This document shows positions 1 to 12,521 of a DNA stretch of 32,568 bases, piece after piece (position 1 is the stretch's first letter; every line of letters begins with the position of its first letter). The translations under genes and the position numbers were made by a program. Location: positions 1-32,568 of the forward strand of contig JALSPT010000172.1 in the NCBI GenBank assembly GCA_026985785.1, given 5' to 3'. Origin of the DNA: Anaerolineales bacterium. Its GTDB lineage: Bacteria; Chloroflexota; Anaerolineae; Anaerolineales; DRMV01. The notes beneath the pieces are model-generated. The model had not been told where the DNA came from and did not search any database. It worked only from the letters and a program-made list of their open reading frames with translations.

Positions 1-569
1 GGTTCGGCAGCCATCCGGCGCACCACCCGCGGCGCTTCCACCCACATTTCGGCCACGAAACGGTCGGAAGGCAACCCCGCGTTGAGGCCATCGCGCATCG
101 TGCCGTACACCTCCCGCCAATAAGTGCGGCACACCGCGCCCAATTTGCGGATGTTGAGATGCGCATTGCGGCTGAGCAGGGGGTCGTAAGTCCAGGTGAT
201 GAGCGGCAACCCCTGATGGCGCACCCACTGCCATTGGGCGCGTTTGAGGTGATAGGCCAGGCCCAACCCCCGATAGGCCGGGAGCACGCCGAGTTGGTGC
301 GAGCAATGCTTGAAGCGACGCGCCCCATCCTGCTCATGAATGCCGGGGAAGCCGTACACAAAACCCGCCATCTCCTCATCCGGCAGATGATAGGCCCCCA
401 GCACCACCCCGCCGTTGTGGGCAAAGGTCAGCAGGATGTGGTCGGGGACGATATCGGTCTCCGAGCCGGGCCACACGGCGCGCTGGATGGCTTCGACCGC
501 CCGCATCTCGGCAGGCGTTTCCAGGAAGCGGATTTCAAATACCTGGCCGTGGAGGTCAAGGCGACGCAT
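1..569 (-). CDS. GNAT-family acetyltransferase-like protein (3' end outside window)
   Basis: Minus-strand open frame from ATG at 569 (MRRLDLHGQVFEIRFLETPAEMRAVEAIQRAVWPGSE...HQLGVLPAYRGLGLAYHLKRAQWQWV...) runs off the window; acetyl-CoA-loop-like VLPAYRGLGLAYHLK. Absent from the ORF track because it has no stop in the window. Confidence 0.8.
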   Translation of the reverse strand, partial: MRRLDLHGQVFEIRFLETPAEMRAVEAIQRAVWPGSETDIVPDHILLTFAHNGGVVLGAYHLPDEEMAGFVYGFPGIHEQDGARRFKHCSHQLGVLPAYRGLGLAYHLKRAQWQWVRHQGLPLITWTYDPLLSRNAHLNIRKLGAVCRTYWREVYGTMRDGLNAGLPSDRFVAEMWVEAPRVVRRMAAE

Positions 570-572
570 GGT

Positions 573-1502
573 TCACCTCGCAAAGAGCAAGCGCAACAAG
601 CGACGGCGCCAGGGAACACCTTGCAAATGGGTCAAGCGGTCGACGAACCGCTCCGGCAGCAGGCCAAACTCGCGCGGCAGGGTGTCGGCGGGGGCAATGC
701 GGTCGGCGGCGAAGTAATCCAGCCAGAAGGCCGAAGCGGGCAGGCGGGGGAAAAAGTAGCGCACCCACAGTAAGAGATGGCGCAGGTAGGCCGGCGTCAG
801 GCCGATGAAGCGGCGGCGCAGCCCCACCGCCCGAGCGACCTCCTCCGCGACCTCCCGCAAGGTCAGGTGCTCCGCGCCACCCACCAGCAGCGTCCGGGCT
901 GCCGGAGGCAAAGCCTCCAACGCCAGCACCACCGCCGCGGCCAAATCCTCCACCCACAGGGGGTGCAACAGGTTCTCACCGCCGCCGGGGAGGGGAAAAA
1001 CCGGCGCAGCGTGCAGCAGCAGCGCCAGGGTGGTGGTGAAATCGTCTCCCGCCCCAAAAGGCAGCCCCACCCGAAAGACCGTGGCAGGCAGGTCAAAGCG
1101 TTGGAACGCCAGTTCGGCCAGGCCGTGGGCCTTGAACCACGGGTAAGCCGAGGCCGGTTCGGCGCCCAGGGTGCTGAGGTGAAGGATGTAAGGCGTATGG
1201 GCTTCGGCGGCGGCTTCGGCCAGCGTTTGCACATGGCGGACGAAGGGCAGCACATCGGCATCAGGCGGGGGAAAAACCACGCCGGCAGCCGAAACCACGG
1301 CCTCGATGCCCACCAGCGCGGCACGCACCCCGCGCGGGTCATCGGGAGAGGTCAACACAGCCTCCACAGTGACGCCTGTCGGCAAGGCTCGGCGGTTCGC
1401 CCCCGGCGGGATGAGGGCGCGCACATCGTGGCCGCCTAACGCCAGATGGCGTACGATGGCCTGCCCCACAAAGTTGTCCGTTCCAATGACCAGCACCCGC
1501 AT
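573..1502 (-). CDS. NAD(P)-binding NAD-dependent epimerase/NmrA-like protein
   Basis: [30 protein letters not shown] Rossmann start; the ORF-track start at 1538 is upstream of the -10 box, so ATG at 1502 is preferred. Confidence 0.8.
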   Translation of the reverse strand: MRVLVIGTDNFVGQAIVRHLALGGHDVRALIPPGANRRALPTGVTVEAVLTSPDDPRGVRAALVGIEAVVSAAGVVFPPPDADVLPFVRHVQTLAEAAAEAHTPYILHLSTLGAEPASAYPWFKAHGLAELAFQRFDLPATVFRVGLPFGAGDDFTTTLALLLHAAPVFPLPGGGENLLHPLWVEDLAAAVVLALEALPPAARTLLVGGAEHLTLREVAEEVARAVGLRRRFIGLTPAYLRHLLLWVRYFFPRLPASAFWLDYFAADRIAPADTLPREFGLLPERFVDRLTHLQGVPWRRRLLRLLFAR

Positions 1503-1508
1503 GGTTTC

Positions 1509-1514
1509 ATTATA
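1509..1514 (-). promoter_or_regulatory. -10 box TATAAT, 6 nt upstream of the 1502 ATG
   Basis: Minus strand reads GGTATAAT-GAAACC-ATG. Confidence 0.6.
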
Positions 1515-1589
1515 CCGCCGCGGCAAACTGCGGTACAATCACGGATATCCAGGGGGCTGCCCCTGTTCACCTTATCGTGGAGGCTTTCC

Positions 1590-2219
1590 ATGTCTTCCCC
1601 AAACTCCATCTACAACGCCGCCGGCTTGCTGGACGGCGAGATCGACGAAGCACGCATTCGCCGCGCGGTGGCCGACATGCTGACCGCTTTCGGCGAAGAT
1701 CCCCAGCGGGACGGCCTGCTGCGCACCCCCGAGCGCGTCGCCCGCATGTACGGCGAACTGCTGGCCGGTTATCGCACCGACCCGGTGGCGTTGGTCAACG
1801 ACGCCCTGTTCGAAGTGGATTACGACGAAATGGTGTTGGTGCGTGACATTGAGTTCTATTCCCTGTGCGAACACCACATGCTGCCTTTTGTGGGGCGTGC
1901 CCACGTGGCTTACATTCCCAAAGGGCGGGTATTGGGGCTGTCCAAAATTCCCCGCATCGTGGACATGTTCGCCCGCCGCTTGCAAGTCCAGGAACGGCTG
2001 ACCCGCCAGATTGCCGACTTTCTGGACGAATTGCTGCACCCCCACGGCGTGGCCGTGGTGATCGAAGCGTATCACATGTGTGCCATGATACGCGGCGTAA
2101 AGAAGCACGATGCAAGGATGGTCACGTCCACCATGTTAGGGTCGTTCCGCACCAACCTGGCCACCCGCAACGAATTCATGGCCCACATCAGCCGCGGTGC
2201 AGAGCCTTTGCGTCTGTGA
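1590..2219 (+). CDS. folE: GTP cyclohydrolase I
   Basis: Conserved FolE core ([63 protein letters not shown]); GGAGG upstream of ATG 1590. Confidence 0.95.
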   Translation: MSSPNSIYNAAGLLDGEIDEARIRRAVADMLTAFGEDPQRDGLLRTPERVARMYGELLAGYRTDPVALVNDALFEVDYDEMVLVRDIEFYSLCEHHMLPFVGRAHVAYIPKGRVLGLSKIPRIVDMFARRLQVQERLTRQIADFLDELLHPHGVAVVIEAYHMCAMIRGVKKHDARMVTSTMLGSFRTNLATRNEFMAHISRGAEPLRL

Positions 2220-2225
2220 GCGCGG

Positions 2226-2231
2226 TATAAT
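2226..2231 (+). promoter_or_regulatory. -10 box (GGTATAAT) for tRNA-Arg
   Basis: TATAAT 13 nt upstream of the tRNA 5' end. Confidence 0.5.
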
Positions 2232-2244
2232 TGGCACCACCAAT

Positions 2245-2317
2245 GCCCCAGTAGCTCAGAGGATAGAGCAACTGCCTCCTAAGCAGTGGGTCGCGGGTTC
2301 GACTCCCGCCTGGGGCT
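2245..2317 (+). tRNA. tRNA-Arg (anticodon CCT)
   Basis: GCCCCAG...CTGGGGC acceptor stem, anticodon stem-loop ACTGC-CTCCTAA-GCAGT, T arm GCGGGTTCGACTCCCGC. Confidence 0.95.
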
Positions 2318-2334
2318 TTGCCCTGAAAACCCAA

Positions 2335-2359
2335 AAGGCGGCCTGCAGAAGGCCGCCTT
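2335..2359. terminator. Hairpin between convergent tRNA genes
   Basis: AAGGCGGCCT-gcaga-AGGCCGCCTT perfect 10-bp stem; on the minus strand it is followed by TTTTGGGTTTT. Confidence 0.7.
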
Positions 2360-2363
2360 GCTG

Positions 2364-2450
<87 letters not shown>

Positions 2451-2460
2451 ACGCAGGGTA

Positions 2461-2489
2461 AGTATAATCGGATTGGTAAAAGGGGTCAA
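2461..2489 (-). promoter_or_regulatory. Sigma70-type promoter for tRNA-Leu
   Basis: TTGACC - 17 bp - TATACT ending about 10 nt upstream of the tRNA 5' end. Confidence 0.7.
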
Positions 2490-2600
2490 TAATTTTCAGA
2501 GTGCTGTTGAGAGAAAAACGCATCACGGACGCCCCCTTCTCCGCCCACGCACGCCGCCAGCAGAGGAATACAACCTGCCTGGGACACAAACACCTGCCGG

Positions 2601-2640
2601 CTTGTGCAAATTTGCACAAGGAGACGGTTTGTGGTACATT
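2601..2640 (+). promoter_or_regulatory. Rex-type operator overlapping the rex promoter
   Basis: Perfect 20-bp palindrome CTTGTGCAAATTTGCACAAG (2601-2620); -35 TTGCAC (2612-2617), 17-bp spacer, -10 TACATT (2635-2640). Confidence 0.75.
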
Positions 2641-2683
2641 TTGAACAGCAATCGTTCGACCTTTTCACCCAGCGAGGGTTTGC

Positions 2684-3304
2684 ATGGCCAAGAAACCGGA
2701 AATTCCCCACGTCGTCGTCAGCCGCCTCCCTATCTACCTCCGAGCATTGGAACACGCTCGGCAGGAAGGGCTGACGTGCATCTCTTCGCAGGAACTCGGC
2801 GAGCGGCTGAGCATTTCCTCAGCCCAAATTCGCAAAGACCTTTCCATGTTCGGCGAATACGGCAAACAAGGCCGCGGCTACCCTGTTGATGCCCTCATCC
2901 ACGCCTTGCGTCAGCATCTGCACGTCGACCGGGTATGGGACGTCGTCCTCGTCGGTGTGGGCGACCTGGGGCACGCTCTGGCGCGCTACAAAGGCTTTGC
3001 CGAACGCGGCTTCCGCATCGCCATGGCCTTCGACAAGGACCCAGCCAAAATCGGCACCACCGCGGGAGACCTCACGGTGGAAGACATCCGCCTGTTGGCC
3101 CGGCGGGTACAGGAAGCCGGTATCAAGATCGGGATGATCGCCACCCCTGCCGCTGCCGCCCAGGAGGTTGCCAACCTGCTGGTCTTTGCAGGCGTCAGAG
3201 CCATCCTCAACTATGCCCCCATCCATCTCACCGTGCCAAACGACGTGCGCGTGGAATACCTCGACCCGGTGATCCCGCTCCAACGGATGACCTATTACCT
3301 CTAA
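2684..3304 (+). CDS. rex: Redox-sensing transcriptional repressor Rex
   Basis: Winged-helix SSQELGERLSISSAQIRKDLSMFGEYGKQGRGYPVDAL plus Rossmann VVLVGVGDLGHALARY. Confidence 0.95.
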   Translation: MAKKPEIPHVVVSRLPIYLRALEHARQEGLTCISSQELGERLSISSAQIRKDLSMFGEYGKQGRGYPVDALIHALRQHLHVDRVWDVVLVGVGDLGHALARYKGFAERGFRIAMAFDKDPAKIGTTAGDLTVEDIRLLARRVQEAGIKIGMIATPAAAAQEVANLLVFAGVRAILNYAPIHLTVPNDVRVEYLDPVIPLQRMTYYL

Positions 3305-3341
3305 AAACATCATCCCCCAAGGCAACGGGGGATGATGTTTT
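3304..3341. terminator. Bidirectional terminator between rex and the mreB-like gene
   Basis: 15-bp perfect stem AAAACATCATCCCCC / GGGGGATGATGTTTT, A/T-rich stem base, convergent genes. Confidence 0.85.
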
Positions 3342-3360
3342 CACAAAAAGGGGAGGCCGC

Positions 3361-4368
3361 CTACAGCGGCACGAGATGTCGCCGCAGGATGGCAAACTGT
3401 TCCAGGCCGCGAGCAGCGCCCAGCGCCGCTGCCGTCTGGGGGTTGTCCACCAGGTAAGCCGGCACGCCGAGTTCCTTGGTCATCAAACGGTCGAGGCCGC
3501 GCAACAAAGCCGATCCGCCACAAAGCGCAATCCCCCGGTCGATAACATCGGCAGCCAGTTCGGGGGGGGTCTTCTCCATCGCCAGCCGGACGGCCTCTAT
3601 CATTTCACCCAGAGGGGCTTCCAGCGCCTCGACCACCTCGCTGGTGGTCAGCGTGATTTCGCGCGGCAGGCCGGTGACCTGGTCCTGCCCCTGCACCTCG
3701 GCACTCATTTCCTCGTCCAATGGCACCGCCGCGCCAATCTTGATCTTCACCTGCTCGGCGGTCGGCTGGCCGATCACCAGGCCATACTTGCGGCGGACAT
3801 AGGTGATCAGCGCCTCGTCCAGCGCCCGACCGCCTTTCCGCAGGGTTTCCGCCGAGACCACGCCATACATCGCGATGACGGCGGCCTGGGTAGTGCCGGA
3901 GCCAATGTTGACGATCATGTTGCCCGCCGGGCTGCCCACTGGCAGATCGGCGCCCAGCGCCGAGGCCAACGGCGTCGGCAGCAGATAGACTTCGCTGCTC
4001 CCGGCCTGCAAAGCCGCCTCGTGCACCGCCCGCCGCTCCACGCTGGTGACGCCGTAGGGCACGGTAATCATCACCTTGGGACGGAAAAGCCACGATCCCC
4101 CACCCGCTTTGCGCAACAGGATGTGGAGCAGTTTCTCCGTCAGTTCGTAATAGGCCACCACCCCGTTCTGCAACGGGCGGATGACCTCGTAAACATCGGG
4201 GGCGCGGCCTTCCATTTCGGCGGCCTCCGCGCCGGCAGCCACCATTCGGCGCTCGGCCACCGCCACGGCCACCAGGGTCGGTTCGTCCAACAACACCTGG
4301 TCGCCTTCGGCAATCCGCACCCGCTCGGTACCCAGGTCGATACCCAGGTTCCGCGAAAAAAGTGCCAT
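3361..4368 (-). CDS. Divergent MreB/Mbl-family actin-like protein
   Basis: LGIDLGTERVRIAEG, PKVMITVPYGVTSVERRAVHEAALQAGSSEVYLL, RALDEALITYVRRKYGLVIGQPTAEQVKIKIG, LCGGSALLRGLD; catalytic motifs are altered (see findings). Confidence 0.88.
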   Translation of the reverse strand: MALFSRNLGIDLGTERVRIAEGDQVLLDEPTLVAVAVAERRMVAAGAEAAEMEGRAPDVYEVIRPLQNGVVAYYELTEKLLHILLRKAGGGSWLFRPKVMITVPYGVTSVERRAVHEAALQAGSSEVYLLPTPLASALGADLPVGSPAGNMIVNIGSGTTQAAVIAMYGVVSAETLRKGGRALDEALITYVRRKYGLVIGQPTAEQVKIKIGAAVPLDEEMSAEVQGQDQVTGLPREITLTTSEVVEALEAPLGEMIEAVRLAMEKTPPELAADVIDRGIALCGGSALLRGLDRLMTKELGVPAYLVDNPQTAAALGAARGLEQFAILRRHLVPL

Positions 4369-4376
4369 CGGGGGGC

Positions 4377-4829
4377 CTAATCCTCATCCTCTGCGGGGCC
4401 GCTCTGAATCTGCGGGCCGCGCTTGGGGCGGAAACGGCGGGCGGCTTCCAGACGAATGCGCGCGCGCTGCAAAGCCGCCTGGGCAGCAAGGTGTTCTGCG
4501 GCGCTCGGCGGGGTCTTCTTCAACAATTCTTCGGCGCGCTTGCGGGCGGCCTCGGCGCGCTGAACATCGATTTCAGCAACATGCTCGGATGCATCGGCCA
4601 ACACGGTCACCTTGTCGGGGCGCACTTCCACCACTCCGCCCGTCACGGTGAAAACCTCTTCCTCGCCGTTGCGCACCACTTTGATGAAGCCCGGCTTGAG
4701 GGTGGAAAGCAAGGGGGCGTGGTTGGGCAGGATGCCCATCTCACCACCGGCCCCCGGCACCACCACCATATCGGCCTCGCCGGACCACACCATGCGATCC
4801 TGGGAGACGATTTCGCAACGAATGGGCAT
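4377..4829 (-). CDS. atpC: F1F0 ATP synthase subunit epsilon
   Basis: MPIRCEIVSQDRMVWSGEADMVVVPGAGGEMGILPNHAPLLSTLKPG; last in the atp gene order. Confidence 0.93.
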   Translation of the reverse strand: MPIRCEIVSQDRMVWSGEADMVVVPGAGGEMGILPNHAPLLSTLKPGFIKVVRNGEEEVFTVTGGVVEVRPDKVTVLADASEHVAEIDVQRAEAARKRAEELLKKTPPSAAEHLAAQAALQRARIRLEAARRFRPKRGPQIQSGPAEDED

Positions 4830-4837
4830 AACGCCTC

Positions 4838-6301
<1,464 letters not shown>

Positions 6302-7228
6302 TCAGCCGCCTGCGGCTTTGCGGGCTGCGGCAGCCATAGCCTGCGCCAGGGCTTCGGCACCGCCAGCGATGTCCAACATTTCGCTGGTAATGCTCTGCTG
6401 GCGGGCTTTGTTGTATTCCAGTTGCAGCGCGTCGGCCAGTTCGCTGGCGTTATCGGTCGCATTCTTCATCGCCACCATCCGGGCGGCGTGCTCACTGGCT
6501 TGCGACTCCAGAATGGCGTGGAAAACCTGCAACTGGGTAAAGCGCGGCACAATTTCGTTGAGAATCTCAACCTCATCCGGCTCGTAAATATACGCAGCCA
6601 GCGGCTTGTGCCCCGCCGTAGGCGCAAAATCTTGCACCCGCCCCGCATCTTCCACTTCCAAAGGCAGCAATTTCTTGGAAGTGGGATTTTGCCGCAGCAT
6701 ATTGACGAAATCGGTGTACACCAGGTAGATTTCGTCGGCTTTGCCGCTGAGGAACTCTTCCACCAGCAGATGGCCGATGTGGGAAACATCGGCAAACTTG
6801 GGGCGGTCGGGCACGCCGCTGAAATCCGCCACGATGTGCTTGCCGCGCCGGTGAAGAATCTCCCGCCCTTTGCGCCCGATGGTGACGTAATGCACAGGCA
6901 CAGGGTAATCGTCAAATTTCCTGAAGGTATAGCGCAGGATGTTGGTGTTGTAAGGGCCGGCGAGGCCGCGGTCGCTGGTGATCAGCGCCACGAGGACGTT
7001 TTTGACCTCGGTGCGGCGCGTCATCAGCGGGTGCATCTGGTCACGGCCAGGCTGGTTGGCAATGTGCGTCAACACCTCCCACGCCTTGGTGGCATAGGGG
7101 CGGGTGGCCTCTACCGTGGCAATCGCCCGCTGCACCTTGCTCGCGCTGACCGCCTGCAAGGCGCGCGTAATCTGCGCGATGTTCTTGACGCTGCGAATAC
7201 GAAGTTTAACCTCTCGTGCTGTTGCCAT
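6302..7228 (-). CDS. atpG: F1F0 ATP synthase subunit gamma
   Basis: MATAREVKLRIRSVKNIAQITRALQAVSASKVQRA; VALITSDRGLAGPYNTNI. Confidence 0.95.
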   Translation of the reverse strand: MATAREVKLRIRSVKNIAQITRALQAVSASKVQRAIATVEATRPYATKAWEVLTHIANQPGRDQMHPLMTRRTEVKNVLVALITSDRGLAGPYNTNILRYTFRKFDDYPVPVHYVTIGRKGREILHRRGKHIVADFSGVPDRPKFADVSHIGHLLVEEFLSGKADEIYLVYTDFVNMLRQNPTSKKLLPLEVEDAGRVQDFAPTAGHKPLAAYIYEPDEVEILNEIVPRFTQLQVFHAILESQASEHAARMVAMKNATDNASELADALQLEYNKARQQSITSEMLDIAGGAEALAQAMAAAARKAAGG

Positions 7229-7240
7229 AGGCGTTTATCC

Positions 7241-8908
<1,668 letters not shown>

Positions 8909-8924
8909 TTCGCCTCCAGAATAC

Positions 8925-9995
8925 TCACCGCGTCAATGCGGCCACCGTCTGCGCGTCCAACCGCTGCAGCACGGCCACCAGCAATTGCACGGCCTGATCA
9001 AAGTCGTTACGATGAATGATCGCACTATGAGAATGAATGTGCCGTGCAGGCACACTGAGCACCACGGTGGGCACGCCGGTGCGGTGGAGGTGGATCACCG
9101 CCCCATCGGTTGCGCCGCCTTCTACGAAGGAAATCTGCAAATCCACACCGATTTCTTTTGCCGTATCCACTAGCAAGTCGCGCAAGGCCAAATTGGGCAC
9201 CATGCTGCGGTCGTAGATTAGTAAGGAAGGCCCTCCACCCATTTTGGCGGGCGCCTGGTCGGGCTGCACGCCGGGCACGTCGCCGGCAATATCCGATTCC
9301 AACACGATGGCAACGTCCGGCTCCACAGCCCACACGCTGGTATGCGCGCCACGCACCCCCACTTCTTCCTGCACCGTCGCCACGGCGTACACCGTGTTGG
9401 GGTGCGCCTGCGTTTGCAGCGCCTCCAACACCTCCAGCATCATCGCCACCCCCACCCGGTCGTCGAACGCCTTGGAGAGATAGGACTTGCCATTGGCCAA
9501 AACGACAAAGTCGGCGCGCGGCACCACCGGATCCCCAGGCCGCACACCGGCTTCTTCCACCTCTTCCCGCGAGGTTGCGCCAATGTCGATGTACATATCC
9601 TTTTTTTGGACGACCTTGTTGCGCTCATCAGGCGGGAGGATGTGGGGCGGTTTGGCGCCAATCACCCCCACCACGTCGCCCTTGCGGGTTTTGATGATCA
9701 CCCGATGCCCCAAAAGCACCTGATCGAACCAACCGCCCAGGGGCAAAAACTTGATGAAGCCCTCCTTGGTGATGTGTTTGACCATGAACCCCACTTCGTC
9801 CATGTGGGCGGCCAACATCACCCGGGGGGCTTCCGCGCTGCCGGGTTTACGGCAAACGAGACTTCCCAGGCCATCCTGAGAAATCTCGCCCAACCCTTCA
9901 AGATACTTCCGAATCAACGTCCGCACCGGTGCCTCATAGCCGGGAACGCCGTGCGCTTCGGTCAAAACCTTCAAACGCTGTGCAATTTTATCCAT
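8925..9995 (-). CDS. M42-family metallopeptidase (glutamyl aminopeptidase/endoglucanase-like)
   Basis: [66 protein letters not shown]; start MDKIAQRL at 9995. Confidence 0.93.
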   Translation of the reverse strand: MDKIAQRLKVLTEAHGVPGYEAPVRTLIRKYLEGLGEISQDGLGSLVCRKPGSAEAPRVMLAAHMDEVGFMVKHITKEGFIKFLPLGGWFDQVLLGHRVIIKTRKGDVVGVIGAKPPHILPPDERNKVVQKKDMYIDIGATSREEVEEAGVRPGDPVVPRADFVVLANGKSYLSKAFDDRVGVAMMLEVLEALQTQAHPNTVYAVATVQEEVGVRGAHTSVWAVEPDVAIVLESDIAGDVPGVQPDQAPAKMGGGPSLLIYDRSMVPNLALRDLLVDTAKEIGVDLQISFVEGGATDGAVIHLHRTGVPTVVLSVPARHIHSHSAIIHRNDFDQAVQLLVAVLQRLDAQTVAALTR

Positions 9996-10041
9996 GCGGA
10001 ACCGTTTCCTCGGAGGGGGGGATGCCTTCAAGTGACACGCC

Positions 10042-10071
10042 AAAAAGCCTTAGGCCTGCTTCGCCCTAAGG
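10042..10071 (-). terminator. Hairpin plus U-tract upstream of the M42 gene (terminator or attenuator)
   Basis: Minus strand CCTTAGG-gcgaagcagg-CCTAAGG followed by CTTTTT. Confidence 0.5.
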
Positions 10072-10284
10072 GGAACGCTAAAATGATACCCGAAAGGGAG
10101 TATATTGTCCAGTTTTACCGTTTTACTGCGAGCGCGCATAGATGGGGGAAGGCCATGCTGGATGGCGTCCCTGCCCTTTGGCGTCGGTTCGCCGCCGCCA
10201 GCCACTAAGCACGTGCAACGCACGTCACCCTTTGCTATCCAACGAGGAGCAGGTTGTTCCTTGAAGACACACCCAGGAAGCACC

Positions 10285-10317
10285 GGGGCAAGACACCGTC
10301 CAGGGGTGTCCTGCCCC
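10285..10317. other. Stable hairpin 3' of the membrane-protein gene pair
   Basis: GGGGCA-a-GACACC / GGTGTC-c-TGCCCC, 12 pairs with one mismatch. Confidence 0.55.
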
Positions 10318-10324
10318 TTGCGTG

Positions 10325-10663
10325 TCACGGCAACTTAAGCCCAGGAAAAAGCCACACCAACAACGGCGACCCGATCACCCACCCCAACAGCAACAACCCA
10401 CCACTCCAATAAAGCACTCTGCGGGCAGCGTACGCACGCCCCTGCCACGCGCGACGCAACCGCCACCACGTGCCCAGCCAAATGGCGAAAGCCAGCGCCG
10501 TAAGCGCCGGCCTTACCCAGGCACAAGGCATCCAGTGCAGCGCCATCAACCACGCCCCCACCGGCACCACAGCGCCCACCGCCAGCACGCCCACCCCCGC
10601 TGCGATCACCGCCGCCGCTTCGGCGCCATCCATATAGTCTTCCGAGTGAAAAGGCAACGCCAT
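10325..10663 (-). CDS. Small multi-pass membrane protein, unknown function
   Basis: 112-aa ORF with several hydrophobic segments; follows 10677-11135 on the same strand. Confidence 0.6.
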   Translation of the reverse strand: MALPFHSEDYMDGAEAAAVIAAGVGVLAVGAVVPVGAWLMALHWMPCAWVRPALTALAFAIWLGTWWRLRRAWQGRAYAARRVLYWSGGLLLLGWVIGSPLLVWLFPGLKLP

Positions 10664-10676
10664 ACGCCTTGTTCCC

Positions 10677-11135
10677 TTACGGATAGAAAACGCCCTGGGC
10701 CGTCACACTCCCCAAGAGCGCAGAAACCAGTACATTGATCAAACTCACGAGCATCAGCACGCTCACCGCCCGCCGAAACCACACCGGCATCACCAGTTTT
10801 TCTTCCCCTCGACGGGTGAGATAAATACACGCCGTCATGGTAATCGGCACCATTGTCCCCCACGAAGCCATCCACGGCAGCGCCCAACTCACCCACGCTT
10901 CAGGCGCTTTCATCCAATACGCAGGGCGCGCATACATCACGGCTATTCCACTGAAAACCGTGAGCCAGGCAAAAGCCACCATAGCCTGCCAGGGACGTCG
11001 CCGCAGCAAGCGTCGTCGCCGCCCCAGCCAGGGCACGATTTTCCCCAACCGCCCCGCGTCCGCCACACACAGCGTGGTCAGCACCACCAGCGGCAGGCCA
11101 AACACTATGCCGTGCACCAACGCCCAAAAGCGCAT
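10677..11135 (-). CDS. Small multi-pass membrane protein, unknown function
   Basis: 152-aa ORF MRFWALVHGIVFGLPLVVLTTLCVADAG... with about four hydrophobic segments; AAGGTGAGGTGAG upstream of the ATG. Confidence 0.65.
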   Translation of the reverse strand: MRFWALVHGIVFGLPLVVLTTLCVADAGRLGKIVPWLGRRRRLLRRRPWQAMVAFAWLTVFSGIAVMYARPAYWMKAPEAWVSWALPWMASWGTMVPITMTACIYLTRRGEEKLVMPVWFRRAVSVLMLVSLINVLVSALLGSVTAQGVFYP

Positions 11136-11276
11136 CTCACCTCACCTTGCCCAATAAAAAATAACGGCAGCATCGTGCATTACTGCCCCAGTATCCATTG
11201 TAGGGGCTGTCAGGGCACATGCACAGCGACAAGTGACACGATTTTTTTATGGATTTGTCACATTTTTTCGGCGGCG

Positions 11277-12521
11277 CTACCCCCGCCGCCACAGGCTCAC
11301 CGTTTCGATGTGATACGTTTGAGGGAACATATCGAACGGCGTCGCTTCCACCAGGCGATAGCCGTGCCGCCGCAAGCGTTTGCCGTCGCGGGCCAGCGTG
11401 GCCGGATCGCAGGACACATACACCACCACCTCGGGCTGCAATGCCACAAGCCCGTCCAGCGCCGGGCGACTCAGGCCGCTGCGGGGCGGGTCGAGCAGCA
11501 CCACATCGGGGCGGAAGCCATCGCGAACGAGGTGCTCCACCACGCTTTCCACCGGCGCTTCGTACAGGGCAATATCCCCTTCCTCATCCGCCAGGTTGAA
11601 GCCGAAGTCGTCGCACGCGCTGGGGGAGGATTCGACCGCGACCAGTTGCCGCACCCGTGAAGCCAGAAAAGCGCTAAACAGCCCCACGCCGCTGTAGAGT
11701 TCCAGCAGCACGGTCTCGGAGGTCAGGGGAAGGCGCTCCAGCACATGGCTTACCATGGCCTCGGCCACCGGCAAATTCACCTGGAAGAACGACGCCGCCG
11801 AGACACGAAACAGCCGCCCATGCACCGCCATCACCAGAAAGCCCCGCCCGGCCATGACGAACGTTTCACCTCGCGGGGCGGTGTAAACCACCGAGAGGGG
11901 CAAATCCACCGTCAAGGGGGGCGGCAGCGGCGCTTCGCCGCGCAGCCAGAGCAGCACCTCATCGCCCGCGCCCACCCGCAGGTGCGCCCGCGTGACGCCG
12001 CTTTCGCCCTCGAAGTTCAAGCGAGGGATGATCTCCCGCAGCGGTTGGGCTGCCAGCAGGCAATCTTCCACCGGCACCACCCGCTCCGAGCGTCGCGCCC
12101 GAAAACCCACCGCGCCATCCGGCGCGAGGTGCAACTGAATGTGGTTGCGGTAGCCCCACGGTCGGGGGGAGGGCACGGTGGGTGCTACCGGCGGGTCGGC
12201 AAAACCGCCAATGCGCTGCAACTGATCGCGCACGATGGCCTGCTTAGCGGCCAGTTGGGCCGGATAGTTCACGTGCTGATAGTGGCAGCCACCGCAGCGC
12301 CCGTAATACGGACAACGGGGCGCCACACGGTCGGGCGAGGTCTCCAGCAATTCAACAGTCTCCCCGCGGGCATAGCGCGGCTTATCCTCCACCAGGCGCA
12401 GGCGCACCCGCTCACCGGGCAGCGTAAAAGGCACGAACACCGCCCGGCCATCGGGCAGTCGCCCCATGGCTTCGCCGCCGTAAGCCCATGTGCTCAATGC
12501 CACCTCATACTCAGTGGTCAT
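11277..12521 (-). CDS. Class I SAM-dependent RNA (uracil-C5) methyltransferase, TrmA/RlmD family, with TRAM domain and 4Fe-4S Cys motif
   Basis: CPYYGRCGGCHYQH cluster motif, LLELYSGVGLFSAFLA, VVLDPPRSGLSRPALDGL, VYVSCDPATLARD. Confidence 0.9.
   Translation of the reverse strand: MTTEYEVALSTWAYGGEAMGRLPDGRAVFVPFTLPGERVRLRLVEDKPRYARGETVELLETSPDRVAPRCPYYGRCGGCHYQHVNYPAQLAAKQAIVRDQLQRIGGFADPPVAPTVPSPRPWGYRNHIQLHLAPDGAVGFRARRSERVVPVEDCLLAAQPLREIIPRLNFEGESGVTRAHLRVGAGDEVLLWLRGEAPLPPPLTVDLPLSVVYTAPRGETFVMAGRGFLVMAVHGRLFRVSAASFFQVNLPVAEAMVSHVLERLPLTSETVLLELYSGVGLFSAFLASRVRQLVAVESSPSACDDFGFNLADEEGDIALYEAPVESVVEHLVRDGFRPDVVLLDPPRSGLSRPALDGLVALQPEVVVYVSCDPATLARDGKRLRRHGYRLVEATPFDMFPQTYHIETVSLWRRG

Noticed and set aside
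2935-4380. 481-aa plus-strand ORF
   Set aside because: Out-of-frame overlap with rex and antisense to the mreB-like gene; His/Arg-rich translation.
9342-10208. 288-aa plus-strand ORF opposite the M42 gene
   Set aside because: Antisense to a well-supported M42 peptidase; His/Arg-rich artefact.
11233-11268. Terminator downstream of the methyltransferase gene (GTGACA...TGTCAC)
   Set aside because: Only a 6-bp stem with a long loop, and the T-run is on the wrong strand for the minus-strand gene.
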